A stretch of 64,000 bases of DNA from positions 3,720,001 through 3,784,000 of the forward strand of contig NZ_CP036282.1 in the NCBI RefSeq assembly GCF_006974105.1. Reading direction: 5' to 3'. Made by a program: the position numbers and the translations under genes. The notes below the pieces were generated by a model that was not told the DNA's origin, searched no databases, and saw only the letters and a list, made by a program, of their open reading frames with translations. The DNA comes from Rhodoferax aquaticus. GTDB lineage: Bacteria; Pseudomonadota; Gammaproteobacteria; Burkholderiales; Burkholderiaceae_C. How positions within the stretch are numbered: the stretch's first letter is position 1; every line of letters starts with the position of its first letter. Positions 1-7,669 of this stretch are shown piece by piece.

Positions 1-102
1 ATGCCACTCAATAATGCGCTCATCAATGGACGAATCTCTTATCAAACTGCGAATTTCTTCCGCGGCGGTCTTTTCAAAGTTAATAAATTCTATGAATTTC
101 AT
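1..102 (-). CDS. Hypothetical protein, N-terminal part only
   Basis: An ATG on the minus strand opens a frame that stays open to the window edge (34 codons seen). The peptide begins MKFIEFINFEKTAAEEIRSL and is charged and helix-like, as in a real soluble protein. The start overlaps the stop of the small ORF to its right by ATGA, and a weak GCGAG purine tract lies about 9 nt upstream. I recognise no family. Only the first third or less may be visible. Confidence 0.4.
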   Translation of the reverse strand, partial: MKFIEFINFEKTAAEEIRSLIRDSSIDERIIEWH

Positions 103-353
103 TTTGTAATCTCGCTTTTGGCGGGCATAGTCTCGTCTGAACTCTGCCCAGAGTCGGGGTAATCGCTTTTTAGCTGGGTTAAAAATGTTGATGCAATGCT
201 AGAGTCGAAGTGGCGTCCATCCAACTCGAGTCGAATGGATCTATATTGAACAAAATTCATGAATTCCAAAAGTTTCCTGCTGTCAAAACTCGCTTCTCCA
301 AGGTACGAAGGAGTGTCATTAGCATGCATGAAAGGATGGGGGTCGGAATGCAT
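99..353 (-). CDS. Small hypothetical ORF
   Basis: 84 codons, with no family recognised and no domain or membrane segment visible. The only support is its ATGA overlap with the partial gene that follows it, which would fit translational coupling. A plus-strand ORF of similar size overlaps it, and the region is AT-rich with weak coding character, so either or neither may be real. An internal ATG about 30 codons in would give a shorter protein. Confidence 0.25.
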   Translation of the reverse strand: MHSDPHPFMHANDTPSYLGEASFDSRKLLEFMNFVQYRSIRLELDGRHFDSSIASTFLTQLKSDYPDSGQSSDETMPAKSEITK

Positions 354-561
354 GAAGTTGCCTTTAGATATGTAAAAGTATTTGGAGATAAAGTAAAATA
401 GATGTTCTAAAAATTTAAATACTCATGCGCAAGCAGGTGTTCGTTAAAAACATAACTTCTATATTGGCGACCCCTTTCTTTATTGCTTGAATTCGTTTGG
501 GATATCGCATGATTTTGGCTTTTTCAATCTACAATCCGAATTTTCAAGTAGTATGGATCTG

Positions 562-960
562 TTAGGCCACAACTGGACTTTCATCGATTTTCGGAATCTG
601 CAGAGGTGCCGTCAAAAACTGCAAGTTCAAATTTACAAATAGAGCATCCCTATTGGATTTGTCGTTAACATAAATCGTCTTGAAGTGAATCCCGTTGCTG
701 AACACCGACAAATAAAAGTCGAAATTCAATGGGGCGTAACCCCACACAGGCCTTCGGGGACTGTCCCAGCGGCTATAAATCCGCTCAGGGCAAAAAGTAT
801 CGGTGTGAGAAGTTGACTGCACTCGCCGATCGGCTCTATTGGCGTGATGACCGTACTTGATGATTTGCACTTCCCTAGGATATAGAGCCTGTTTAGACAC
901 TCCTTTGGTGATTGCAGTGCTTGGCAGCTTTATCAAGAAAAATGCACATAGCACCAGCAC
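562..960 (-). CDS. Hypothetical, possibly exported protein
   Basis: 132 codons. The first 17 residues (MLVLCAFFLIKLPSTAI) are hydrophobic and could be a signal peptide or membrane anchor. The rest is polar, with Arg/His-rich and Asn/Lys-rich stretches. I recognise no family. It stands alone in an AT-rich stretch, which fits horizontally acquired or decaying DNA. The hydrophobic start and reasonable length argue for a gene; the lack of a clear ribosome binding site argues against. Confidence 0.35.
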   Translation of the reverse strand: MLVLCAFFLIKLPSTAITKGVSKQALYPREVQIIKYGHHANRADRRVQSTSHTDTFCPERIYSRWDSPRRPVWGYAPLNFDFYLSVFSNGIHFKTIYVNDKSNRDALFVNLNLQFLTAPLQIPKIDESPVVA

Positions 961-1743
961 CCGATTAATTCAGGGCGGCTCACGAGCTTAGGATGATTTC
1001 TTCGCTCAGGCAGCTTGAGGGTGTTGAGCAATGCAGCCAGGGAGTTATCTGCACACGGGTCAACCATTACCGGAATAGATGGAAAAACCAACCGGAATAC
1101 GCACTAATGGCAGTCAGAGTTAGGGTGCCTGCGCAGACATTGGTTACTGTGTCTACATGGAGTAGAGCCCGACGGACTCTTTTCGCAAAACGTGCCTTGC
1201 TTATAAAAATCGCAGTGTTTCGTCCGCACTCCACAATAAGCACTCTAGAAATAAGAGATCGTATTCGCAATCAGGTGATCGAACTGGACCAGGAATTGAG
1301 GGTATTTACAATCGATTTCGAAGGCACACTCACCTTGGCTATCTGAGCTCACTGGCATTCGAGCAGTTTTGAACTCGATGCTGAAGTAAATCTACGAAAA
1401 CGAATAAACTCCAATTTTATAAAGTAGCCGGTCTTCCGAGTGATTAATTTTCACTCTAGTAAATAGAGAGTTGTGAATTTATTGTGCAATACAAGTAACA
1501 ATCTAGTTGTTTCGAATATTGTTACTAAATTGGTTGAGCGGCTGTGCTGAGGCTTTAGCAATCCCATGATGTTGCATTTGGAATCTACATCATCTTTCCA
1601 TAATAAGCAAATATTATTCCAATAATACTTCCAAGTAATACTGCCGCAAGGAGGGAGGTGGATAATGAAATTTCAAGAAAATAAAAACATATCACAAAAA
1701 TTGAAATTTCCAAGTAGATTATTAGCATCCCAGTGCTCATATT
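961..1743. other. AT-rich stretch without a convincing gene
   Basis: ORFs of 117 codons (993-1346, plus) and 67 codons (1067-1270, minus) overlap each other here. Neither has recognisable domains or a clear start signal. The right part (about 1380-1740) is strongly AT-rich and has no ORF of note. I see no repeat array, RNA gene or clear promoter. Confidence 0.5.
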
Positions 1744-1992
1744 TTACGCCTTGTTTAAATGACTACGCTTGGCTCTTGTGAATGTAATTTGTTTTCTGAA
1801 ATTTAAAATATGTTCAATCGAGGAGGGGTTGAATTTAGCAATGTTGCCATTTTCTTTGCTTAACCCCTTTGAAGATATGTTGGAGTGAAATCCATGAAGC
1901 CACAGCAACTCTATCTGTCTCAAGCTTAGGTTAAACAATTCATCTTGAATGTCCATTTGTCGGTCTATTTCCATAATACTTTTGAAAAGCAA
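1744..1992 (-). CDS. Small hypothetical ORF
   Basis: 82 codons starting MLFKSIMEIDRQMDIQDELF, with mixed polar and aliphatic residues suggesting a helical soluble protein and a basic C-terminus (RAKRSHLNK). No family is recognised. It lies in the AT-rich island, with a 9-bp-stem hairpin about 45 bp upstream of the start. Coding status is uncertain. Confidence 0.3.
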   Translation of the reverse strand: MLFKSIMEIDRQMDIQDELFNLSLRQIELLWLHGFHSNISSKGLSKENGNIAKFNPSSIEHILNFRKQITFTRAKRSHLNKA

Positions 1993-2404
1993 TCTTTTAA
2001 CTTTGACTTGATCGCGTTGGCAGTTTTTATGAGTTCACCATTCTCTTCAGTTGAATGGTGATGGTGTTAGCTCCATCATGCGCGCCCAAATAAAGGCATC
2101 CCAACCGCCATAGCCAAATATGAATTTAGAGAGATAAATCTCATTTGCTTAGATGAGTTGAATGAATCTAGGAAGGCGATGTCTTTTAAGTTTCACCGCT
2201 TTCTTTCTTTGGCGACACATGTGTAAGGTATTTTTTACATTTTCAGATTCCCAAGATTGGACGCGATGATGTGTTTACGGTGTGGATGAATATGGGCGTA
2301 TCTAGCGGATCAGCTGAGTCGAAAATTTTGCATTAAGTCGCCGTGGGTGAGCCAACACCTCTTTGCCTCAGGCGTTAAGACCAATCACTGGTGCTGAGTC
2401 AGAA
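1993..2404. other. Intergenic stretch without a recognised gene
   Basis: No ORF of useful length and no family similarity that I can see. The notable item is the perfect inverted repeat at 2035-2061, listed separately. Base composition rises toward the rest of the window near the right end, where IS3 remnants begin. Confidence 0.4.
2035..2061. repeat. Perfect 9-bp inverted repeat (hairpin)
   Basis: TCACCATTC at 2035-2043 and GAATGGTGA at 2053-2061 form a perfect stem with a 9-nt loop. There is no T-run next to it, so it is not a typical intrinsic terminator. It lies upstream of the small ORF at 1744-1992 and could be an operator or part of a decayed mobile element end. Confidence 0.45.
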
Positions 2405-2890
2405 TTAGTTTTCTGATTAACTAAAGACCGGGTCAATTGAACAGATCATGGGGCGTGGCCGTTCAATGTCCGAAGTTGCAGTCCGACTTGGGACCATTCA
2501 TGTTTACCGGTGCAAGTTGATACAAGGGCCGTAGTTGTCCCAAGCTGAAAGGCAAACATATGAATTGGTCAGCTCACCGTGAGGTTGAACGGGAAATGCC
2601 CCCGGAATTTGTGGCAATCTGTAGTCAGAACTGGCGCTCGACCTCTCGCCGAAGCGCAGGAGCCACCGGAGAGCGCAAGGCGTCTCCCCCTGTCAATTGC
2701 TTCATCCAGTCAGTGGGTCGCCCCATCAACACCTCCTGGTTAAAGGTGTTGCGATGACCGGTTGAATCGGCCCGATATACGAGCTATGACTGGCCGGATT
2801 ACCTCAAGCCCCCACACTCTTAAAGGCATCATGAGCCGACGTGGCAATTGGCCTGGCAACGCAGTGGACGAGAACGCCAGAGTCATTCAA
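2405..2890 (+). pseudogene. IS3-family transposase remnants (orfA and orfB scraps)
   Basis: Two short conserved stretches survive on the plus strand. Near 2448-2500 the reading GRGRSMSEVAVRLG matches the helix-turn-helix start of IS3-type OrfA. Near 2828-2875 the reading GIMSRRGNWPGNAVDENA matches the DDE-domain motif usually read as MSRKGNCWDNAVAE in OrfB. The intervening frame is broken, and the distance between the motifs is far shorter than in an intact element, so this is a deleted, decayed copy. No terminal repeats were found. It ends right beside luxR. Confidence 0.5.
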
Positions 2891-2891
2891 C

Positions 2892-3590
2892 TCAGCCTAT
2901 CAAACCCATCCGCATTGCCTTCGCTAGGGCCTGAGGGCGTGTGTGTACGTCGAGTTTTCGCATCAGGTTCTTGACATGGAACGCTACTGTGGGTTCAGAC
3001 ACATTCAGGATGTCCGAAATTTCTGGTGTCGACTTGCCGACTGCAATCCATTGCAGACACTCACTCTCACGTGCCGTTAAGGTAGATTGTTGCTTTTTTT
3101 GATTGGTTTCCAGCAGTTGGTGGGCAACCTGATGAACACATGCTGAGATGACTTGGGCGCAATTCAGTAGGTAGGCGGATTCAGTTGCCGACTTTGTCAA
3201 ATCCTGATCACGCACTAGCGACATCATGCTCTTGGTAGCAAAGCGATCGTGTACGGACAGACTTACACCATGATGCAGGCCGTAACTCCGGGCCTCCTCA
3301 AGCATAAAGCCCGCCTTGGATTTTTGGAAGAATTCTGCAGACCAGACGAGGGGTGCTCTCGACTTCTGGCAATAAGCGACAGTAGGGTCCAGCGCTGCAT
3401 ACCCTTGCTGGTCATAAAGCTGCTGCCACCGTTGTGGATAGTCGCTCATAACGTAGTGCGCAATGCGGCCATCCTCAGCACGACGTTCAAGCCCCACCAT
3501 GAACGTATCAAAACCCACTTTCTGGACGATAGTCTTGATGCGCCCAAGCAATTCCTGCTGATCCTGACTGCCCATAACATCAGCGATCAT
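2892..3590 (-). CDS. luxR: LuxR-family acyl-homoserine-lactone-responsive regulator
   Basis: 232 residues. The N-terminal autoinducer-binding domain keeps the usual family residues: the Trp and Tyr of QRWQQLYDQQGY, the Asp-Pro pair of ALDP, the Trp of APLVW and the Gly of LHHGVSLS. The C-terminus is a standard GerE/LuxR helix-turn-helix (LTARESECLQWIAVGKSTPE through RPQALAKAMRMG). The frame opens at 3734, but the ATG at 3590 gives the normal family length and removes an unrelated leader. It lies downstream of luxI in the same orientation, separated by an IS21 remnant, so it is probably the cognate receptor of the LuxI signal. Confidence 0.9.
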   Translation of the reverse strand: MIADVMGSQDQQELLGRIKTIVQKVGFDTFMVGLERRAEDGRIAHYVMSDYPQRWQQLYDQQGYAALDPTVAYCQKSRAPLVWSAEFFQKSKAGFMLEEARSYGLHHGVSLSVHDRFATKSMMSLVRDQDLTKSATESAYLLNCAQVISACVHQVAHQLLETNQKKQQSTLTARESECLQWIAVGKSTPEISDILNVSEPTVAFHVKNLMRKLDVHTRPQALAKAMRMGLIG

Positions 3591-3788
3591 GCCAATTTCT
3601 CGGGCAAAACCTCTTTTACCCACCCACTGTCTCCGGCTTATCCATATGCCTATTGGTCGTTCCCCGTCGATGCCCAAGGTTTTGACGGGTTGTGAGCCTG
3701 TCAGAAATTTTGACTGTGAGGAATGCCATCTCACCGAGGAGCATACATGCCTAGCAAAACACGGAATATCTCAGCAGGTACTTAAACG

Positions 3789-4270
3789 GTGATCACCATG
3801 AAAATGGTAGGCAAGGTCAGGCGCATGAAACTGCGCGACAAACTCACCCACTGTTCGCTCGCGAAGGCCACGGGATTGTCACGCGCGATGGTCAAGAAAT
3901 GGCTCAAGGCCGCTGGCGACAAAGCGCCCCTAAACATGGCCGACGCACTGGACGCGCGTTGTTCAAGCAAATCCAAGCTCTGCGCTACCGGGGTGGCTAC
4001 AGCATGGTGAGCAACTTCATTCGCGCATGGCGTGAGAAGACGGGCAAATTGCCCAGTAAAGCCTTCGTGCCACTTGGTTTTTGGTAGGGTGATGCGTTCC
4101 AGTTTGACTGGAGCGATGAAGGCTTGCTGGCGGGTGGCAACTTCTACAAGGTACAGGTCTCGCATCTGAAGCTGTGCGCCAATCGAGCATTCTGGTTAGT
4201 AGCCTAGCCCGGCCAGGGGCATCTATGACAACATGAAGACGGCGCTGTACAAAGTCAAGAAGGGCAATTA
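3789..4270 (+). pseudogene. istA: IS21-family transposase (istA) remnant
   Basis: Starts MITMKMVGKVRRMKLRDKLT, the classic IstA N-terminus with its HTH (LAKATGLSRAMVKKWLK). The reading then moves through other frames: RALFKQIQALRYRGGYSMVS and IRAWREKTGKLPSKAFVP near 3940-4080, then FQFDWSDEGLL and FWLVA near 4098-4206, and finally YDNMKTALYKVKKGN at the end. Internal stops, frameshifts and a deletion between the last two motifs show it is dead. It sits between luxR and the small zinc-ribbon gene, on the opposite strand to the quorum-sensing genes, and probably inserted between them. Confidence 0.85.
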
Positions 4271-4510
4271 GTCAGTCACCGCCTTCACCAGCAGCTTCCA
4301 GCGAATTGGAGGCTTGCTTTCATAGTGTTGGTGGTGATTCTGTGGTGGAAAAGAGTCGGATTTGTTGCAAGTCACTTCTTTTCCGCAGATTAAGCACACA
4401 TAGATACCGGAGTCGGGTACCACTGAGCCTGGGCTGTGCGTGACTGTCCAATGGGACAAGTCCGGTTTTGCTGACTTCTTTACTCGGTTGGAGTCTATAT
4501 ACCACGCCAC
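4268..4510 (-). CDS. Small zinc-ribbon-like protein
   Basis: 80 residues. The core VPDSGIYVCLICGKEVTCNK followed by FPPQNHHQH resembles a widespread family of small bacterial proteins with a CxxCGxE knuckle and a trailing His cluster, sometimes labelled 'protein L'. Cys of CLIC and the later Cys/His residues could bind one zinc. Function is unknown. It lies between luxI and luxR in the same direction, about 95 bp after luxI, and could be co-transcribed with luxI. Its 3' end abuts the IS21 remnant. Confidence 0.7.
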   Translation of the reverse strand: MAWYIDSNRVKKSAKPDLSHWTVTHSPGSVVPDSGIYVCLICGKEVTCNKSDSFPPQNHHQHYESKPPIRWKLLVKAVTD

Positions 4511-4604
4511 GTTTGTTCTCTCAAAAAGCTCTTGAATACGCTAGATTTGTTGCTGTTGCTACGCCAAGAGCAGCTGAGCATTGTCCTTTTGGGACTGTTT
4601 AGGG

Positions 4605-5189
4605 CTACAAAACACCAACCGCGCTCAACGTGATGTTGTCGACTTCAATGAAGCAAGCGACAGCAGCAGCTACGCCGACTTTGATGGGCGGACCGATGCG
4701 GTGAATGTTTAGGCCCTGGCGTTTGAGCATTCGCTCCAGGATGGGTGTCGTGACGGTCACGTAACGCTTGATTCCGTTTTCCGCAGCAAAGTAGGCCGAC
4801 TGGGTCATGAGTGCCTTGGAAAGTGGGCCGAAAGTACCATTGGCGGTCAAAGATGGACTGCTGCTGACTGCGAATCGGCTCATTTCCCAACAATCGTCTG
4901 CACAAGGTGCAGTTTGACCGTGCAAAAGCTCTGGAAAGGTATCTCGCAACATGTTGGGGCCGGTGGTCGGCAGCAAACGCCAACAGCCCTCGACAACACC
5001 ATTTGCCGATTTGGCTAGTACATAGGCGACGTCTTCGACGTCGTCGAATCGATCGCGTTCCAGTCCATCGCATGACTGCACATCCCAGCCCAAGCGCTGC
5101 GCAAACACTTCGTGGCGCAAGCGATGCATGCCCAAGGCATCTTGGTGATTGATGTCCTGACTACCGTAAATTGAAAGCTGATGTTGCAT
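4605..5189 (-). CDS. luxI: LuxI-family acyl-homoserine-lactone synthase
   Basis: 194 residues. Makes an N-acyl-homoserine lactone from S-adenosylmethionine and an acyl-carrier-protein-bound chain; acyl length cannot be read from sequence. The family's key N-terminal residues are all present: R25, F29, W35, E44, D46 and D49 (LRHEVFAQRLGW, GLERDRFDD), plus R71 in GCWRLLP and E102/R105 in CWEMSRFAV. A GTG lies three codons upstream of the chosen ATG, but AAGGAG at 5198-5203 is 8 nt before the ATG and overlaps that GTG, so the ATG is preferred. A lux box and -10 precede it, predicting positive feedback. Confidence 0.93.
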   Translation of the reverse strand: MQHQLSIYGSQDINHQDALGMHRLRHEVFAQRLGWDVQSCDGLERDRFDDVEDVAYVLAKSANGVVEGCWRLLPTTGPNMLRDTFPELLHGQTAPCADDCWEMSRFAVSSSPSLTANGTFGPLSKALMTQSAYFAAENGIKRYVTVTTPILERMLKRQGLNIHRIGPPIKVGVAAAVACFIEVDNITLSAVGVL

Positions 5190-5219
5190 AGCGGGCACTC
5201 CTTGTGTGTCAAAGGAGCG

Positions 5220-5266
5220 ATTACAAACAGAATTGGTCGTCTGCGTAACTATCTGAACAGATAGGT
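5220..5266 (-). promoter_or_regulatory. luxI promoter: lux box plus -10
   Basis: A 20-bp element at 5247-5266, AACTATCTGAACAGATAGGT, has a perfect 16-bp palindromic core (CTATCTG-AA-CAGATAG, 5249-5264). This is very like las/lux-type boxes such as that of lasI. On the minus strand a TGTAAT -10 (5220-5225) follows after 21 bp, the spacing expected when LuxR binds around -42 and replaces the -35. The luxI ribosome binding site lies at 5198-5203. Confidence 0.85.
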
Positions 5267-5339
5267 GGCAGTTGGCCAGAGCATGCTGCTGTTGAGATTG
5301 TGCAGGGCACCTGCGCTGGGCATGGCCAGGGAGGGAAAG

Positions 5340-5576
5340 CCTGCATTAATGGTAACGGTTGTGTCCGAGTTTTGCTGCGACACACCAGCCCGCAGACATA
5401 GGCGCTTCTGCGTCGGATCGACATGGGCGCCGATCCTGCCGTGCCGGATCATGACATGCGCATCACGGACTTTTTGGAGCCAGCCGAGCTCCATCTCCAA
5501 TCGCCCGATCTCTCCGTAAAGCCGGTCAGGCGCACTCTCGGCTGAATGCCGTCGTGATCCACGGTGGCCTTGAAAC
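5340..5576 (-). pseudogene. IS3-family orfA/orfB junction remnant
   Basis: The minus-strand reading contains LYGEIGRLEMELGWLQK followed by HVDPTQKRLCLRAGVSQQ. This matches the OrfA C-terminus/OrfB start of IS3-family transposases (normally IGRL-MELDWLKKK and then a QLAGVSR helix). Both ends are truncated: the left one about 75 bp from the lux box, the right one joined to the IS66 fragment near 5577. It belongs to a different IS3 subgroup from the element at 5914-7098. Confidence 0.6.
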
Positions 5577-5912
5577 ATCGCAGGCGAGGCTTCCCTTCCA
5601 TTCCATTCCCCCAAGGAACCTGCGCATAAGTTCCCCGGCTCGCGATTCGCAGAAGTCGTAGACCACGGCTTTCATGTCTTCAAAGACACTAGGTGCGCAC
5701 GCCCACAGGTAAGCCCGGTGTGTTTTGCCGTCGCCCGGTTTGAGCATCTGCCCCGGTGTTTCATCCGCATGTAGTACGCGGCGTTGCAGTATCTCGGCCT
5801 TCAGCGCATCGACCAGGGGTTGCAGGCGCACTCCGCAAAGTCCTACCCATTGCGCCAGGGTGGAGCGCGGGATGGGCACCCCAGCGCGGCCAAAGATTGT
5901 TTCCTGACGGTA
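5577..5912 (-). pseudogene. tnpC: IS66-family transposase (tnpC) fragment
   Basis: The reading runs YRQETIFGRAGVPIPRSTLA, then VLHADETPGQML, DGKTHRAYLWA and FCESRAGELMRRFLG, all hallmarks of the IS66 TnpC core; the Asp of HADET is one of the catalytic acidic residues. Only about 110 of roughly 500 residues remain. Its 5' side is interrupted by the IS3 element starting at 5914, and the sequence beyond that element (7102 onward) is not IS66, so the rest was lost. Confidence 0.8.
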
Positions 5913-5953
5913 GGTAATCCCCCCGATTTCCATCGGAGCTAAAAGTAGAACAG

Positions 5954-6725
5954 TTATGCAGCCATGGCCAAATGCTGCTTTGGGGTGAAACCGCCCAAGG
6001 CCATATTCGGGCGGTCGTGATTGTAGGACCACATCCATTGCGTTGCGAAGCCCTTAACTTCTTCAATACTTGACCAGTAATACTGGGATTACCATTCGTA
6101 GCGAACGGTCCTGTTGAACCGTTCAACATAGGCATTCTGCTTTGGCTTGCCCGGCTGAATATATTCAAACCGGATGCCCCATTCCTCGGCCCAGTTCTGG
6201 ATAGTGCCACTGATGTTCTCGGGCCCATTGTCACAACGAATAACCTGCGGTTTCCCGCGCCAGGAAATGATCTGCTTCAAAGCTCTGATCACCCGCTCAG
6301 AAGGCAAGGAGAAGTCCACCTCGATGCCCAGCGCCTCGCGATTGAAGTCTTCAATGAGGTTGAACAGCCTCAAATTCCTGCCGTCTTAGAGCTTGTCATG
6401 CGTGAAGTCCATTGATCAGACCTGATGGAACGGCCAGTGGTTCTGGCTTCTCGCGCACCAAGCGCTTTCTGGGTTTGATGCGCAGGTTGAGTTCCAGTTC
6501 GCGGTAGATGCGATACACCCGCTTGTGCGCTTGTGATTCCAGCCATAGCCCTTTACGTTGCGCAGATACAGGTAGCAAAGGCCAAAGCCCCAGTTGCGGT
6601 GGTTATCCGTCGACCGCATTAACCGGTCGGCGATGAGTTCATCCTCAGCGTTTTGCTTGGACTCGTAGCGGTAGCAGGACTCGCTGATCGAGAACACGGC
6701 ACAGGTGACCCGTAAGGTCAGCCTA
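5954..6725 (-). pseudogene. IS3-family transposase orfB, broken
   Basis: DDE integrase-type transposase in several frames. CRYESKQNAEDELIAD and NHRNWGFGLCYLYLRNVKGY lead in, then VYRIYRELELNLRIKPRKRL, then [31 protein letters not shown] and [13 protein letters not shown], and finally YNHDRPNMALGGFTPK near 5975-6030. D and N of RCDNGPE and the DDE glutamate region are recognisable. At least three frameshifts or stops (near 6600, 6400 and 6090) inactivate it. Confidence 0.85.
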
Positions 6726-7038
6726 AGCTGCTGCACGACCTCTTTGGCCCTCTCGCGCCGGCGAGACGGCCGGGTGACTTTTCTGCGAGGTACTCGTTGG
6801 CGATCTCGGCCTTGAGCTTCTCTTCGAGGTACATCTTCTTGAGGCGCCGGCTCTCGTCTTCAAGCTCCTTCATTCGGGCCATCAGGGACGTGTCCATGCC
6901 ACCGAACTTGGCTCGCAATTTGTAAAGCGTCACGGTGCTGATGCCCAACTCCAGACAAATATCGGGGACAGGCAAAGCAGTTTCAACACGCTTGAGGGCA
7001 GCAATGATCTGGCTGTCCGTAAATCCTGACTTCTTCAC
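6718..7038 (-). CDS. IS3-family transposase OrfA
   Basis: 106 codons. Starts MKKSGFTDSQIIAALKRVET and continues with the HTH (PVPDICLELGISTVTLYKLR) and the leucine-zipper-like coiled coil (MARMKELEDESRRLKKMYLE). The frame is open, and OrfB starts with the usual short overlap in another frame, where programmed -1 frameshifting normally makes the OrfAB fusion. Because orfB is broken, OrfA alone could at most act as a DNA-binding regulator of element ends. Confidence 0.8.
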   Translation of the reverse strand: MKKSGFTDSQIIAALKRVETALPVPDICLELGISTVTLYKLRAKFGGMDTSLMARMKELEDESRRLKKMYLEEKLKAEIANEYLAEKSPGRLAGARGPKRSCSSLG

Positions 7039-7102
7039 GCAGAACTTCCTTCTTGGAAAATTCTACTTGTCGGTCCTTTGATTTTTCGGGGGGATTACTA
7101 GC

Positions 7103-7225
7103 GGCGTCGGCCTGCCCGGCGCGGGCATTGTGCTTAATCAACGCCTGATGAGTGGCATGCAAGGCATGGCTGGTGAAATTGGCCACAGCATCATGCAGAT
7201 TGACGGGCCCTTGTGTGGCTGCCCA
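7103..7225 (+). pseudogene. ROK-family sugar kinase fragment
   Basis: The reading GVGLPGAGIVLNQRLMSGMQ then GMAGEIGHSIMQIDGPLCGC matches the mid-domain of ROK kinases (G-x-G-x-GAGIV..G.., GEIGH, DGPxCxCG, with the zinc/substrate His of EIGH). About 40 residues remain. The IS3 element directly to the left probably marks the truncation, and the right end passes into xylulokinase sequence in another frame near 7210-7225. Confidence 0.65.
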
Positions 7226-7366
7226 AAGCCTATATGCGCCTCATGTTCACTGAGGAATACGCATGCGACATGTCTAACGCCAGCGGCACCCTTTGGCTGG
7301 ACGTGCAGCAGCGCGACTGGTCTGACGCGCTGCTCGCCCTCACCCACCCGAACCGCAGCCACAGGC
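7213..7366 (+). pseudogene. xylB: Xylulokinase (xylB) fragment
   Basis: The reading WLPKAYMRLMFTEEYACDMS then NASGTLWLDVQQRDWSDALL matches the FGGY-kinase segment of xylulokinase (normally LPKDYVRLRLTGEYATDMSDASGTLWLDV..RDWSD). About 50 residues survive. It is joined without a gap to the ROK fragment, so the pair looks like a deletion scar between two sugar-utilisation genes. From 7370 to 7660 nothing further is recognisable. Confidence 0.7.
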
Positions 7367-7669
7367 GCTGCACCGGCCGATGTGTGCTGGACCAGAACGC
7401 ACACATACAACCCGTCTCCGGCCCTTTCCGGCTAGGTGCTGGACCGCGACGAAGAGCCTCTCGAAATCAGAAAATATCAAAATGTGCAGGAAACATACCT
7501 CAGAAATAAGGCAGGCAGAGCAAGGGCTTGGATATGCGAGTCGACTGCACAATAGCGTAGCCTTTGGTTTGGGCCCGTTCTAGACCCGCCCCTGCGCTTA
7601 TTGAACCCAAGTAACTTGAACCAGCCCACATCACCGGGGCGGAGGATTCCTTTCTGCAGTCACTGCCCC

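Larger units (their letters stand above)
5914..7098 (-). mobile_element. Degenerate IS3-family insertion sequence with terminal repeats
   Basis: About 1185 bp. The two ends share GTAATCCCCCCGA at the tips (5914-5926 and the complement at 7086-7098), then, after an 8-9 bp divergent stretch, GGAGCTAAAAGTAGAA (5935-5950) against GGACCGACAAGTAGAA (complement of 7061-7076), 13 of 16 matching. TAG flanks both tips (5911-5913, 7099-7101), fitting the 3-bp target duplication common in IS3 elements. It carries orfA and a broken orfB on the minus strand. It inserted into the IS66 fragment on its left. Confidence 0.75.

Noticed and set aside
7130..7435. 101-codon plus-strand frame as an intact gene
   Set aside because: Only its first third resembles a ROK kinase; the remainder is the out-of-frame reading of the xylulokinase fragment.
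7600..7669. SOS (LexA) box before cho
   Set aside because: No CTGT-N8-ACAG-type palindrome is visible in the upstream sequence.
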